Notes: generated from the letters alone by a model not told the origin. A DNA stretch of 64,000 nt from Notamacropus eugenii (GCF_028372415.1 NC_092879.1:63552238-63616237); one strand, 5' to 3'; counted from the stretch's first letter, positions 11,758-21,999 are shown. A program made the numbers and translations.

Positions 11758-12489
11758 AGCAACAAGCAACCACAACAAAACTTGTCCTGAGGGAGTCCAC
11801 AGAAAGGAATTTTCTGTTTGAATGCAGAGATGAATAGCTGATCTATCTTGGCATTACAGAGACTGTTGCCTCACTTTACTTCATGTCTCTCTTCCCTTTC
11901 CTTTTTAGCTTCAGTCCATATGTTGGCTGCTACTTAGTCCAAACTCCTGCTCCAGCCTTCTTTTACCACTGTCTACCACTGCCTGGGATATGGAGTTCAC
12001 ACAGCGACATTCCTATGTGGCTCTAGCTGGGGAGCTAGATATACTCTGTAGTCACAGCAGATTCTTGTCTTAAATTAATCAGTTCCCAGCTGTTTCCCCC
12101 TTCCCCCACACACCCTTCTTACCCCTGATCTCTAAGCAAATAGAATAACATTTGTTGGTAGATTTTAATCCTTATAGCAAATTAGCCCATTTTCTCCAAT
12201 TCTTCACTTATTCCGAACCATATACATGAATTTCTGCAAGACAGATTTCCATCAACATATAAAACATGTATTTTCTTTTTATTTATGCAGGTTTGTCCAC
12301 GTCGTTTCTTTTCATGGTAAATAGCCAGAAAGCTGCTATTTCAAAGTGGTTACCTTCCTACCAATCTATAAATTACCTAGGAACACAGAAGAGGAAAATG
12401 ATGCAGTGAAAGACACATCCTATAGACACCCCTTTGTTTATTTTACCCATGAGGAATGTCTATAATAATAACATATCACATCTATAAAA

Positions 12490-12780
12490 GTAGACAAGCC
12501 ATTATGCAAGACCTACAGAGATCTGTAGTTTTAAGGTGGGCCAAACAGAAACACAGAACTACGCTGCCAGAATGCTAATTGGATGCTGTAAAGATATACA
12601 TTGACCCTAGTTGGTGTGACGGCGTGACTGGTAGTGCAAAAGAAGTCACAATTCATAAGAATGACATCACCAAAATCTCAAAACAACTCTCATTGTCAAA
12701 TCGAGATTTTTCGGGGACCATTTGCTCCCCGTGTCCAGTTCAGCCATTTCTAGACACTTTTCTTCCTCAGGTATAAACCT
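12490..12780. promoter_or_regulatory. Repeat-free intronic block, candidate regulatory element
   Basis: About 290 bases without recognised repeats, keeping several CpGs. It contains two GTGAC half-sites three bases apart (12616-12628) and a CRE/AP-1-like ATGACATCA at 12661-12669. The short frame 12579-12776 has no recognisable product. Enhancer function is inference from composition and position. Confidence 0.35.
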
Positions 12781-12859
12781 AAATCTTAACCAGAAACAAA
12801 CAAACAAAGCAACACCAGCAGAGAGCCTCAGTTGAAAAGGGGGATCCCTTCCCCCTCTA

Positions 12860-13115
12860 GATTTCTACTGTGGGTAACAAAAAAGGGGGGGCAGGGAAGA
12901 GCTAGGAGGAAGTTAAAAAAAAAAAAGGCAGCTCCCTTCGAAAAGGAGGAAACAAGAGCCAGCTGGAATGGGAGAGAATAGGAAAAGAGGGAGTTCCAAG
13001 GAGAAGAGAATGACAGGAAGGAGCCAGAAAGAGGACAGAAGGGATTAAGAGAAACTAGAAAGAGGGCAGAGGGGATGGAGAAGAATGAAAACAGGGCAGA
13101 GGGTAAAAGGACAGA
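12860..13115. repeat. Purine-rich (GA/GGA) low-complexity tract
   Basis: A strong plus-strand purine bias with repeated 'agagggcagagggga'-like words lies next to the CpG island. It could form triplex-type structure. No gene. Confidence 0.6.
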
Positions 13116-13979
13116 GTCAAAGAATTGCAGGAGCTAAACAAACATTTAGCAAATGGGAGAAAAATAATGCACTACTTCAAGCACTCTTGGGATGCTGCTA
13201 GGCGCCTCTCCAGCCTTCCCAAGTGTCAGCCAGATGCCCCTCTCGAGCTCCCGGGGACAGGCATAGGAAGTCTTAGCAGAAATCATTCACCCACTCTGCG
13301 AGCGTATGATCGCATCTCATGCCCAGAGAGGGTGGGGGAGGGAAAAGGGAGGGGGAGCGGGGGAGCAGAACAGGCACAGGGCTAGTAGGAAGATGGCAAA
13401 TGAAGCAGCCGCTTGCCTGCCTAGGGAAAGACCGAGGCAATAGAGATGCTGCCGCTCCGAGCTCCGAAAGGAGTCCCGAGGTGGCCGATGGCAGCGACAG
13501 CGAGTACCGCATTGCCGCAACCCCGTGCCCAGGGCCGGGGCCGAAGCTGGCCGGGCTGCTACCCTGGGTGTCCCCCTTCAGCTGCCCAGGCTGAGCGACT
13601 GGCACAGGGGCAGTCCTATCCCAAACCACCGAGGGTAGCAGCTGGAGTTTCCCAGACGCCTCTTTAAAGCCACGGAGAGATGGGGGTTGAGGGGGAGGAG
13701 GGGGCAGGGTTGAGGATGCCAGGCTTCGAAGGCTGGAATCTCTCCGCAATCCCCCTTTCCTCCCTCCCCCTCCCCGTCGAAAGTGCCCCGCTCTCTCCCC
13801 CCACTCTCAGCCCGTGCCAGCCTAGAATGGACCAGGGCAGAAGGGGAGCGATATTCAGGCGTCTCCATCCTTTTTGCTATCAGAACGTCCCCCCAGCCCC
13901 AGCCAGAAGCCCGACCTTTCAAAGTCCCTTTTCGCGTCTCCACCCGGGTTTGGCTGCTCTGGGCGGGAGCCCCCGGCTT

Positions 13980-13995
13980 GCTTACCCACCAGATC
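13980..13995 (-). other. Candidate exon 1 splice donor A
   Basis: The minus strand reads CTGGTGG|GTAAGC with GT at 13984-13985. Use of this donor gives an intron of about 3.4 kb to the acceptor at 10571. The match to the donor consensus is good. Confidence 0.35.
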
Positions 13996-14335
13996 GTGCT
14001 GGTTGCAGCATCTCGTTAAGGTCCCGGGCAAGTGCTGAGCCCTGGACCGACGAAGGCGCCGAGAGAGAGGAGCCCTGTGGACCAGCTGGCAGGCTGCGAG
14101 AGTCGGAACCGGGGGGCAACTCGGTCCCCTTCGGGTGCCCGAGCCCAGGGCTGCCGCTATAATGACAACCGGCGCCGGAGAGGCTTTCCCGGGCTCGGAG
14201 GCGGCCACCGCAAGCCTTGGGCTCCGAGGGCACCCGACAAAGTCGGGATGCTCTCCCACCTTCAACCACCTCGCCGCCTCCCCAGGGTGCCAGGGTGGGG
14301 GAGGGAGCGCCCAGCCTGCCTCCCACTGGCTGGGC

Positions 14336-14347
14336 ACCTACCTCTGC
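14336..14347 (-). other. Candidate exon 1 splice donor B
   Basis: The minus strand reads GCAGAG|GTAGGTG with GT at 14340-14341. The purine-rich stretch just upstream on that strand (14350-14640) is a plausible 5' UTR. Another GAG|GTAGGG site has GT at 15059-15060 and a GAGAG|GTACAG site lies near 15641. The choice cannot be made from sequence. Confidence 0.3.
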
Positions 14348-14499
14348 TCTCCTCACCCCTCCGCTCGGGTGTCCTCCCCTACTGGGTAGCTTCCCTGCTT
14401 TGGTTGGGCGGCTCGCCGCCCCTCGGTTCTCTCGGGTCCCCTCCCCGCTGCTCTGCTCTGCTCTCCTCTCCGATCCGGACACATCTAAGCCTGCCCGGC

Positions 14500-14640
14500 T
14501 GCTCCTGCCTGCCTGCTTCCCTCCACCCCTCCTCCTCCTCCCCCCTCCCTCCCCTTCTCCCTCCCTCCCGTTCTCCCTCCCTCCTTCTCCTCTTGCCTCC
14601 CTCCCTCCTTCCCTCCCTCCCTCTCTCCCCGCTTGCCTTC
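14500..14640. repeat. (CCCT)n/(CCT)n pyrimidine tract
   Basis: About 140 bases of C and T with CCTCCCTCCCTT words on the plus strand. On the gene strand it is GGGA-rich and has several G3-G4 runs, so a G-quadruplex is possible. Confidence 0.75.
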
Positions 14641-14719
14641 CTATCTGCTCTGCAGTTTTTGCGATTGTCTGTCTCTACGTGATCTGGACTTCTGCTCCTC
14701 CGCACACTCTCGCACACTC

Positions 14720-14815
14720 CTCGCGCGCGCACACACGCACACACACACACACACGCATCTACACAGACAGAGGGAGTCACAGACAGAAACACAGACACAC
14801 ATACACACACTCACA
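14720..14815. repeat. Imperfect (CA)n with CG steps
   Basis: 'cgcgcgcgcacacacgcacac' followed by CA and CAGA steps inside the CpG island. Alternating purine-pyrimidine, so prone to Z-DNA. Confidence 0.85.
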
Positions 14816-14938
14816 GCTGCGCGCACTTGGGTGCAGACAGACGGACGGATACACACTTAAACCGATTCCTCTGACAGCCAGACTGCACCTTTCCATACAC
14901 TCACAGAAGTATTTAGTTCCCTCTCCCTTCCCCACGCG

Positions 14939-14940
14939 CC

Positions 14941-15002
<62 letters not shown>
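14939..15002. repeat. (CG)n(CA)n microsatellite
   Basis: A short CG run leads into about 50 bases of nearly pure CA, the strongest Z-DNA-type tract in the island. Confidence 0.9.
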
Positions 15003-15088
15003 TTCACATATAACCCATCCACAGTACTGCCTCTCCCCAAGCACATTTCTGGTCCCCTACCTCGGCCACGGTGCCCCAGTCCCGGGCG

Positions 15089-15120
15089 CGCGCACACACG
15101 AACACAGACACAGACACACA

Positions 15121-15168
<48 letters not shown>

Positions 15169-15172
15169 ACAG
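15089..15172. repeat. (CA)n microsatellite
   Basis: CG/CA/GA steps, then pure CA from about 15128 to 15167. Confidence 0.9.
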
Positions 15173-15267
15173 AGCCCACTTTTTTCTGTCCTCCCCCACG
15201 GCAGACTTTCCCCAATGAGGCAGCCCCCAGCCTCCAGGGACCCCCAAGTAGAGCGAAGGTCTCCGCC

Positions 15268-15357
15268 CCCCCCCCCCCAAGTCTTTGCTCCCACCCCCGT
15301 GCATCCTAGCCGGAGCGCGCGCGCACACATGCACACACACACACACACACACACTGA
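15268..15357. repeat. C run plus (CG)n(CA)n
   Basis: A run of about 14 C near 15268-15281 and a CGCGCGCG-CACACA tract at 15317-15355. Confidence 0.85.
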
Positions 15358-15375
15358 CACAAGCGCACACTCACA

Positions 15376-15401
15376 ATCAATCAATCAATTGATCGATTGA
15401 T
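15376..15401. repeat. 26-bp near-perfect palindrome of ATCAATCA units
   Basis: Left arm ATCAATCAATCAA (15376-15388) and right arm TTGATCGATTGAT (15389-15401) are inverted copies with one mismatch and no spacer. The words ATCAATCA and ATCGAT resemble PBX/HOX and ONECUT/CUX sites. It lies inside the CpG island. Confidence 0.6.
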
Positions 15402-15784
15402 CAACAAGCAAAGATGTCTCTGGGGACATTTCTGGGAGCTAGCAAGCAGGCACTCACAGCTGAGGAAAGACCCTCCTTTCAGGGCGGGGGTGGGGGGGGT
15501 GGGGTGGGGGATGGGGGATGGAGGAGGTGGGGTGTCACGCAGCCGCTGCCACAGCCGCGGAATTAAGAACTACGAGGCTAGGATGCAGGAAGGGGTGAAG
15601 GCATGGCAAAGCACACCAGCACTTTGGAATCTAGTTACTGTACCTCTCTCCTTGCTTCCGTCCTTCCGTGACAGTTGGATCGCCCCGCAGCCCAAGGAGC
15701 AGCAGCGGCACTTGTGCAGAGCGAGCGGTCCTTAGGTAGGGGCTGAGTTCCGAGGATCGCAGAGGCTTCGCACTCGCCCAGCCT

Positions 15785-15785
<1 letters not shown>

Positions 15786-15862
<77 letters not shown>
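15786..15862. repeat. (GT)n microsatellite, about 77 bp
   Basis: Pure GT run in the upstream half of the CpG island. In opposite orientation to the (CA)n runs at 14.7-15.4 kb. Confidence 0.95.
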
Positions 15863-15864
<2 letters not shown>

Positions 15865-17722
15865 GGGGCCGGGGGCTGGAGCCTGAAGTGAGACTCCAAA
15901 GTGGAATGGGGGGAGGGGTCACGCGGCTCAATGACCCCTACGCCCACCCCACGAAGCGCCTCTGGCTGAGATGCGGCAAGGGTTAAGCCTGGGGCAGCCT
16001 GGGGCTTGGGCCCGGGCTGGGGCCAGGGAGCCAGCAGAGGTGTGGGACGGGGGACATGCCGCACTTGCGACCACAAACCTGCCTGGACTACTGAGCATGC
16101 CCAGATCCAGGGCTATAGCCCTATAAGAGAAGCATTGTGTGCATTCCACTCCTCCAGGGTTTGGTGGTGGCCAGGAGGGGCCGTGCGGGGACAGGCAGGG
16201 GGAGAGGACCCTGCTGGAAGGAGGGGAGGTTGGGGGTGGGGGTGGGGGTAGGGGGGGAGAGGGAGAGTAAGCCGCCAACCAAGGGAAGAACCCCCTAAGG
16301 AAAGTCGCTTCTAGCTTGACAGTAGTTCATTGTCATGATCAATATCAGAAAAACCGGAGCACTAGGTTTCCTGGTTATTCCGGGGTTGAGCCAATATGTG
16401 AATTACCTAGGCCTATTCCCGATACCCATTTCGTTTGGGTAGCGAGTCCACTAGGGGGTAGGAAGGGTCAGAGGAAAAGAGTAAAATTCAAACAAGTTAA
16501 TTTTTCTGCCAGTCACTAACTATGGCAAAAAAAGGAGAGAAATAAACAGGGAACGAGGTCTGGTGGGACAGGAGAGTTAAACCCCAAAGTGGCCCCGAGA
16601 TCTCTGTGGTGGGCATTTCCAGACTGGGTACAAACAATAAACCTTGGCTCAAGCCCTTCTTCTATTCTACTCAAGCCCTGGCTGTTGGAGGTGCTTTGCA
16701 AACAAAGTCAGCTCCCTCTGTTTGTGGGGTATAGGTGAATACCACCCCCACCCCATTCCTTTTTCTTCTCCTGCAACAAATATTTATTGAGGCCAACTCT
16801 GTGCAGAACCTCTTGTAAAGCTCTATTCTATATATGGGGTGGGTGGAGTGGGCAGAGTGCACAGGGAGGAATAAAACTGAGTTTTTTTTGTTTTTTTTTG
16901 TTTTTTTTTTACTACTCTGTATTTAATCCAGCCTTCTGCCCCATCTACTAGTAGTGTCCCTAAGAGGCTCTAGAAGCAGAATGGGGTCTATCCAGTAGCC
17001 CACAATGATTTCTGTTTAAACATCAGAAGCCCCTAAAACTGAAACAAGCAATGGTTTTTGAAACTAGACTTTTGATGCTGGCTGAACATGAACCAGAACC
17101 CCTAGTTGTTTAACATGCAAGCCTGATGGGCATACACTTTGTGCAAACCCAGTCCTACCCCTTTCTGAGGAGCTAATGGGGCATCTTTCCCTGTGCAAGG
17201 GACTTATATGTCATTCAGCACAGCCCTACTGATTTCACCAGATGTATGTATCTCATTCCCAAGTTTGAATTCGTCCTACTAGCTTGTGCAGATACAGCTA
17301 CAGTCTTTACAGAGTTAAGTGTTACACCTTGCAAAAAAAAAAGAGGCCTCTCCACAGCAACACCCCCCCCCCCCCATTCTCCTGCCTTATTAAAAACAAC
17401 CTAGGGAAGAAATTGAGTGGGCAGCAGTGGTAACATTTGCTGTATGGAATGTGCAATCCATTCTGAAAGAGCCCTGCTTAAAGGAAACACCAAGGCCTTT
17501 TTCCCTAACACTATGAGTATTTGTGTAGCTCATCTCTGTGAGGTGAGATTCTTTTCCACCATAGGTAACAGCTGCACCGTGGAAAAATTCCCTCTTCTGT
17601 GCTCCACTCGAACAAAACAGACTCTGCTAATTAGGAACTCGAAATTTGCATTATATTGCATAATGCGATTGGGAAGTAACAACAGATACCAAAACAATGT
17701 GGCATTTCTTCTAACATACTAT

Positions 17723-17756
17723 ATACATCTCGAGCTATATATAGCTCGAGATGTAT
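17723..17756. repeat. Perfect 34-bp palindrome
   Basis: The left arm ATACATCTCGAGCTATA is followed directly by its exact reverse complement, with no spacer. It contains two CTCGAG sites around a TATATA centre. See findings. Confidence 0.9.
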
Positions 17757-18251
17757 TCATTATCAGGATCCTGGAATTGTTTGTACTTTACCATAAATGA
17801 TAAGAGGCTTCAGCAGACTATAGGGAAAACCCAGACCTGCAAATAAAAGGCACAGTGCGAGGATTGGCTTGGGGTAGCAACTAGCAGACAATTTAAGGGC
17901 CTATCTCACTTCAGCTTTGGAAATAGCTAGTTGAAATAATCGTGGGCTGTTCTCTTTCATGTGGGTTTTCTGGTGGAGACCTGAAAACAACTGTGTGGGG
18001 AAATGTCAGTTAAGTTGCATAGCATCATGGTCCTAAGAGGTATTATTTGATTAATATACAACTTATTCAGATGAACTGTTGGAAATGAAATCTTGGCCTG
18101 CTTCAAGAGAACATAAAACTGTCTCCAAATGCAATCGAGACAGCACTCCCAGCTCTTAGAGGATACACATACCTTGCTCTCAGATAATGGGAACTGCCTA
18201 TTCTTTAACATCCTCTCCCCACTTCACCCCCAGTCTCCTTTTATGCCCCTT

Positions 18252-18279
18252 GGAATTGTGATCATGTGATCACAATTCC
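18252..18279. repeat. Perfect 28-bp inverted repeat, 13-bp arms
   Basis: GGAATTGTGATCA, a 2-base TG spacer, then the exact reverse complement TGATCACAATTCC. See findings. Confidence 0.9.
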
Positions 18280-18609
18280 TGCCAATAAAGGGGAGGAGGT
18301 GTCCCAGATCCAAACAAGATCAAGTCTGATAAAACTGTCCCCCACTATCCACACCCTTCCAAGAAGGCTGAAGGTAGCCTATCCACCCCCCCCTCCCCCA
18401 GTCCCTCACAGTATGGGATTACCTGAGATTGTGCTGATAATTTTCCTCTGGGTCATGGATAAGGAAAGTCAGGTCAGTGATAGAGATCTTTCCTTTTCAC
18501 TTCTCTACTGGAGGGGGAGCCCACAGGGACATCTAAGCACAACTTTTTAACTTGCTCTCTCAGTAGCTATGTCCTTATCCCCTCCTCCACTTGTTATCAT
18601 TAGCTCTAC

Positions 18610-18865
18610 TCCCACTGACTACACTGGTCCCTTCCTAGTTCTCCCTACCCTTCAAGAAGTCATCAATATTCTTTCCCTGTCCTGAAATTCTTTTATGTGA
18701 ATTTTGTTTTTACTTACCTGAGTGTATGTTATGACCTTACTGGACACCCTCAGTAGAATGTAAGCTCCTTGAGGGTAGAGAATGTTGGACTTTTTTGGTT
18801 TTGTCTCTGCATTCACAGTGCTTGGCACATAAAAGGATGCTAAACGCTTATTGAATTGAATCTGA
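18610..18865 (+). repeat. L2 LINE 3' end
   Basis: Carries the usual L2 tail order: 'gtaagctccttgagggtagag', then 'cagtgcttggcacat', then 'cttattgaattgaat'. 5'-truncated and diverged. Confidence 0.75.
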
Positions 18866-19654
18866 AGTGTTGAAATGGAGGCTGGATGACCACTTACTAG
18901 GATGTTCAAGAGACAATTCTTGGTCTGAGGCCCTTTTAGCTCTGACATTCTGAGTTGTCCTTCAAATTGAGGATGGGGAGCTGCGTTCCCACAGCTAGCC
19001 TCCCCGCACATACCCAGTCAGCAGCTGGGAATTTCCATTGGCTCAGGAACCCCAAACTTTAATCCCATAGGACTTTGTGCAGAACAATTAATAAACGAAG
19101 AAAGAGTCCAAGATTTAAATAAAACCACAACAAACAGTATCCCCAACTGATTTTAGAATAAGCTAAAAGAAAACAAAGTTGTCGTTGTAAAGGTGCTGTT
19201 TTAAAGCTGATCTAGTTCTTGCTGTCTTGAAAACAGTGTTTTCCTCCAAATGGCCCACTCTACTGGAACTTGGCTTTTTAAAGAACTCCTTGACTGGAAC
19301 CATAGGGCTCTGCGCTGTTCCCTCTCCTTCCTTCAAGACGCATAAACCATCACGCTAGAAGGAGAAACAATCCCCCAGACAAGCCCCAGTTTAAAGGCAG
19401 TTGCCAATGATTAAAACATGAATGGTATCAGTGTCAAACACTGTGAAATGAAAATCATTATAACAGCAACAAAACTTTGCCATAGCCTCCAGTGGCATTC
19501 ACTTTCACCTGATTCATTATTTATCCCCACTCTTTAAAATCATAACAAGGCTAAGATTTGCCATATACCAGTCAAAGTGAATGCATTTTTTTCTTTAAGA
19601 GAGAAAATATTTTGTCACTGTTTAGGACGCTAAATGTTCATTTCTCCTGGGACT

Positions 19655-20050
19655 GGAAGAGATCATAGATTTAGAGCTGGGAGCAACCTCAGAGTTCATT
19701 GAGTCCAAGCTTTCCATCTTACAGGTAAAGAAATTGAGGTAGAGAAAGGAGGAATGACTTGTTAAAATTGAAATTCAAGCTTAAGAACCTGGAATCCTAG
19801 ATTTAAAGCTAGAATGGACCTTCGAGGCTAGCTTGTCCAACTCTCCCATTTTACAGATGAGAAAATTGTGACTGATTTCGGGTCACATAGCTAGTAAGTA
19901 ACAGAGACAATGATTCTAAAGCCCACATTCTTTCCACTCTATCATGATGTCACACCTCTTTCTCCAAATTCAGTACTGTTTCCATGACACAATCCAATCT
20001 AGAGAACATCATTAACCCCCACCTCACTTTACACAGGAGGAAACTGAGGA
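19655..20050 (-). repeat. Two to three tandem MIR/THER-type SINE remnants
   Basis: Two adjacent copies of the 'catagatttagagctgg...cattttacagatgag...gtcacatagctagtaagt' unit (about 19660-19785 and 19788-19960), with a third fragment 'cacaggaggaaactgagg' near 20030. Their alignment to each other suggests independent insertions of one family. Confidence 0.65.
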
Positions 20051-20059
20051 ACTGTAGGG

Positions 20060-21105
20060 TTTAGGGCATACTGGGGAAAAAAGAGACTTTTGGTTTTTGA
20101 ACAAAGGTAAACATTCAGGGAACCGTCTTTCACAGGTATAAAATACAAATGCTCAAAGCAATTCTAAAAGTATTACCAACATGAAAAATCCTAAATATCA
20201 AATATCCCTAATGGGTCTACTTTCCAGCCAATCCGAATCTCAGAAAATTATGGTATTTTTCTATACAGCCTCGGAGCCTAAATTTGCAGAAGTGATTCCA
20301 CTACTCTCCTTTGTATCTTTTGCCATTGTACAATGGAGACCCAGGAAAACATGGCAGGCACATCTGCAGCCCTCTGGGAACCCCAAATGATAAAGAACAG
20401 TGGGAACTTTATATGTGCCCTCTGACAGGCCAAATGAATTGGAAGAAATGTGAAATATATGCTTATTTGGTTTCATCTCATTTTGAACTAATCTGACATT
20501 CCATTTTATCCCAGGATACCTTTCTAAAAGTCATGGCTAGTAAGTAACCTGTCACCTTTTCCAGAAACCAATGTATCAACTGTGAATACATAAAAGTCCC
20601 CTTCTCTAGGCAGTTTGATTTAAAAAAAAAGGAAAACAAAACCTGGATGTCATTCACTGATTATTTGGGGGTCAGTGGGTAATGGAGTTGTAAGCCATTC
20701 TTTTAGGGTCCTTGTTATTTCGTTGACAATGAGTACTTGTCTGGTAAAGCCTGCCTGTACTGCAGATACTTTCCAGAATATCATTTCACTAAATCATAGC
20801 TACCAATGTGACATTGTCAGGGCTGTGGTTTTCTTTTTCTTTCCGTGTACTCTGTAACTTGGAGAAATCTCATCTTCTTTGCTTGCTGTCAGAGATTACT
20901 GCCCTGAAACAAACTCAACCGCCTTCAGACAACTCAAAGATAATAAAGATTGGGAAATAAAAAATAAGACGTTAATAGCCAAACAATCCACTGTGAAAAT
21001 TACTCCCAAGGGCAATACAAGCCCTATAACACCAACTGAAGCTCAGTGAGAGACAGAGAATGTTCTTCCGTTTTAACCATGCCCTAGTCTATCTGGGGAA
21101 CCAGC
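20060..21105. other. Intergenic DNA, no gene seen
   Basis: No convincing frame or known repeat. The overlapping 60-70 codon frames at 20181-20500 show no protein family features. Confidence 0.4.
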
Positions 21106-21108
21106 ATG

Positions 21109-21257
21109 TTGTCTCTGGCTGCCAAAACCATTTCTTCCAAAGAACTATTGAGGGTCTTCCTCTTCAACCCTTTGCTAAATGGATTTTTCATTTTCTTTTT
21201 CTTTCTTATGAACAAATAGAGACTTCAACCTTTTCTCTCTTTATTATAACTCAGAAT
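21109..21257. repeat. 150-bp dispersed duplication, copy 1
   Basis: From 'gtctctggctgccaaaacca' to 'ataactcagaat' this matches 22197-22347 at roughly 90% identity by eye, while the flanks differ. The family is not recognised. Confidence 0.75.
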
Positions 21258-21439
21258 TTCCGAGCTGAAAGGAAACGTTGGGATTCATTTCTAAATATCC
21301 TTTCGGAGCAATTAAAAACTTTTATCAAGATTATGTGGGATAAGGAAGCTAAAAAAGACATAACAGAAGGATGATTTCAGATATTATATAACTTTATAGG
21401 AACTCCCTTTATCAATGCCAATCCGTTACTACTCTGCAA

Positions 21440-21800
21440 CTTATCATCTTAAAGAATCTCTTGGGGAACTGAGAGATTAAAGAACTTTGCTCAGGGTTCC
21501 ATAGTCAATACGTATCAGAGGCAGGGAATTGAACCCAGACCTTCCTGACTCAGAGACTGGCTCTCCATCCACTATACCATGGGTGGGGATCTTGTGGTCT
21601 TAAGACCTCATGTAGCCATCTAAGTCCTTGGGTGTGGTCTTTTTACTGAGTCCAAGTTTTACAGAACAAATCCTTTTATTAGGGGAATTTGTTCTGTGAA
21701 GTTTGAATTCAGTCGAAAGGCCACTCTTGAGGACCTAGAGGGCAACATGTGGCCTCAAGACCACGGGTTCCCCACCCCTGCACTACACCATATTGCTTCT
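21440..21800 (-). repeat. MIR/CORE-SINE split by a hAT element
   Basis: The reverse-strand SINE body ('gggttccatagtcaatac...gaacccagaccttcctgac...ctccatccactatacca') is interrupted at 21578 and resumes after 21780 with 'cactacaccatattgct'. Confidence 0.7.
21578..21780. mobile_element. Non-autonomous hAT (MITE-like) element, nested in a SINE
   Basis: About 203 bp with inverted termini (left 'catgggtggggat', right 'ggttccccacccctg') and nearly self-complementary halves meeting around 'acagaacaaatcc...ggaatttgttctgt'. The flanks CACTATAC (21570-21577) and CACTACAC (21781-21788) agree at 7 of 8 bases, the 8-bp target duplication typical of hAT elements. No transposase is present. Confidence 0.8.
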
Positions 21801-21999
21801 CAAAAAAAAGTAGTAATGCTCAGAATTGTGGGATGTTAAAAGTTATCCACACCTTTATATTTGTAAAGTTGACTAAAAATTATGGAAAATCAAAGATTCT
21901 ATGAAGAATCAAAAAATCCTATACTGATTTTTAAATATTTTTAAAAGCATTTGGTTTGAAAAAGATACTACCTTAAGGGCTCATATCAAATTATGTCTC

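Larger units (their letters stand above)
10573..13984 (-). other. Probable intron within the SLITRK4 5' UTR
   Basis: The interval lies between the acceptor at 10571 and the CpG island. Its upstream end depends on which donor is used (13985 or 14341 are the best-looking). It holds two microsatellites, one old SINE and one repeat-free block. No coding frame is supported. Confidence 0.5.
13190..16270 (-). promoter_or_regulatory. CpG island: probable SLITRK4 promoter and noncoding first exon
   Basis: GC-rich and CpG-dense DNA, richest at 13.44-14.48 kb and 15.5-16.05 kb, in a window otherwise poor in CpG. It lies 3-6 kb upstream of the coding exon, where a TATA-less neuronal promoter and exon 1 are expected. 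I see no clear minus-strand TATA box. Long frames on both strands are GC-rich chance frames without family resemblance. The exact start site needs transcript data. Confidence 0.75.
16280..18600. other. Upstream DNA of SLITRK4, repeat-poor, no gene
   Basis: Apart from a poly-T/G patch at about 16881-16910, a short 'caaatatttattgaggcc' remnant at about 16776, an A run at 17333 and a C run at 17364, no interspersed repeat was recognised. The 127-codon plus-strand frame 17417-17800 crosses the 34-bp palindrome and has no family resemblance. It is not supported as a gene. Confidence 0.5.

Noticed and set aside
13273..14482. Several 120-166 codon frames on both strands in the CpG island
   Set aside because: Low-complexity proline/glycine/arginine/serine translations with no domain. 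Mutually overlapping on both strands, as expected for GC-rich noncoding DNA.
14217..15218. 333-codon plus-strand frame
   Set aside because: It is made of CCT-rich and CA-repeat translation (proline/serine/leucine, then histidine/threonine). GC-rich islands and microsatellites lack stops by composition.
14777..15370. 197-codon minus-strand frame
   Set aside because: Valine-cysteine repeats from (GT)n. It is an artefact of the microsatellites.
16114..16150. Plus-strand TATAAGAG as a divergent promoter
   Set aside because: A single TATA-like word at the island edge, without a supported downstream gene. Not enough to call a plus-strand transcript.
17417..17800. 127-codon plus-strand frame
   Set aside because: Runs through the 34-bp palindrome. 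No domain, codon pattern or neighbour supports it.
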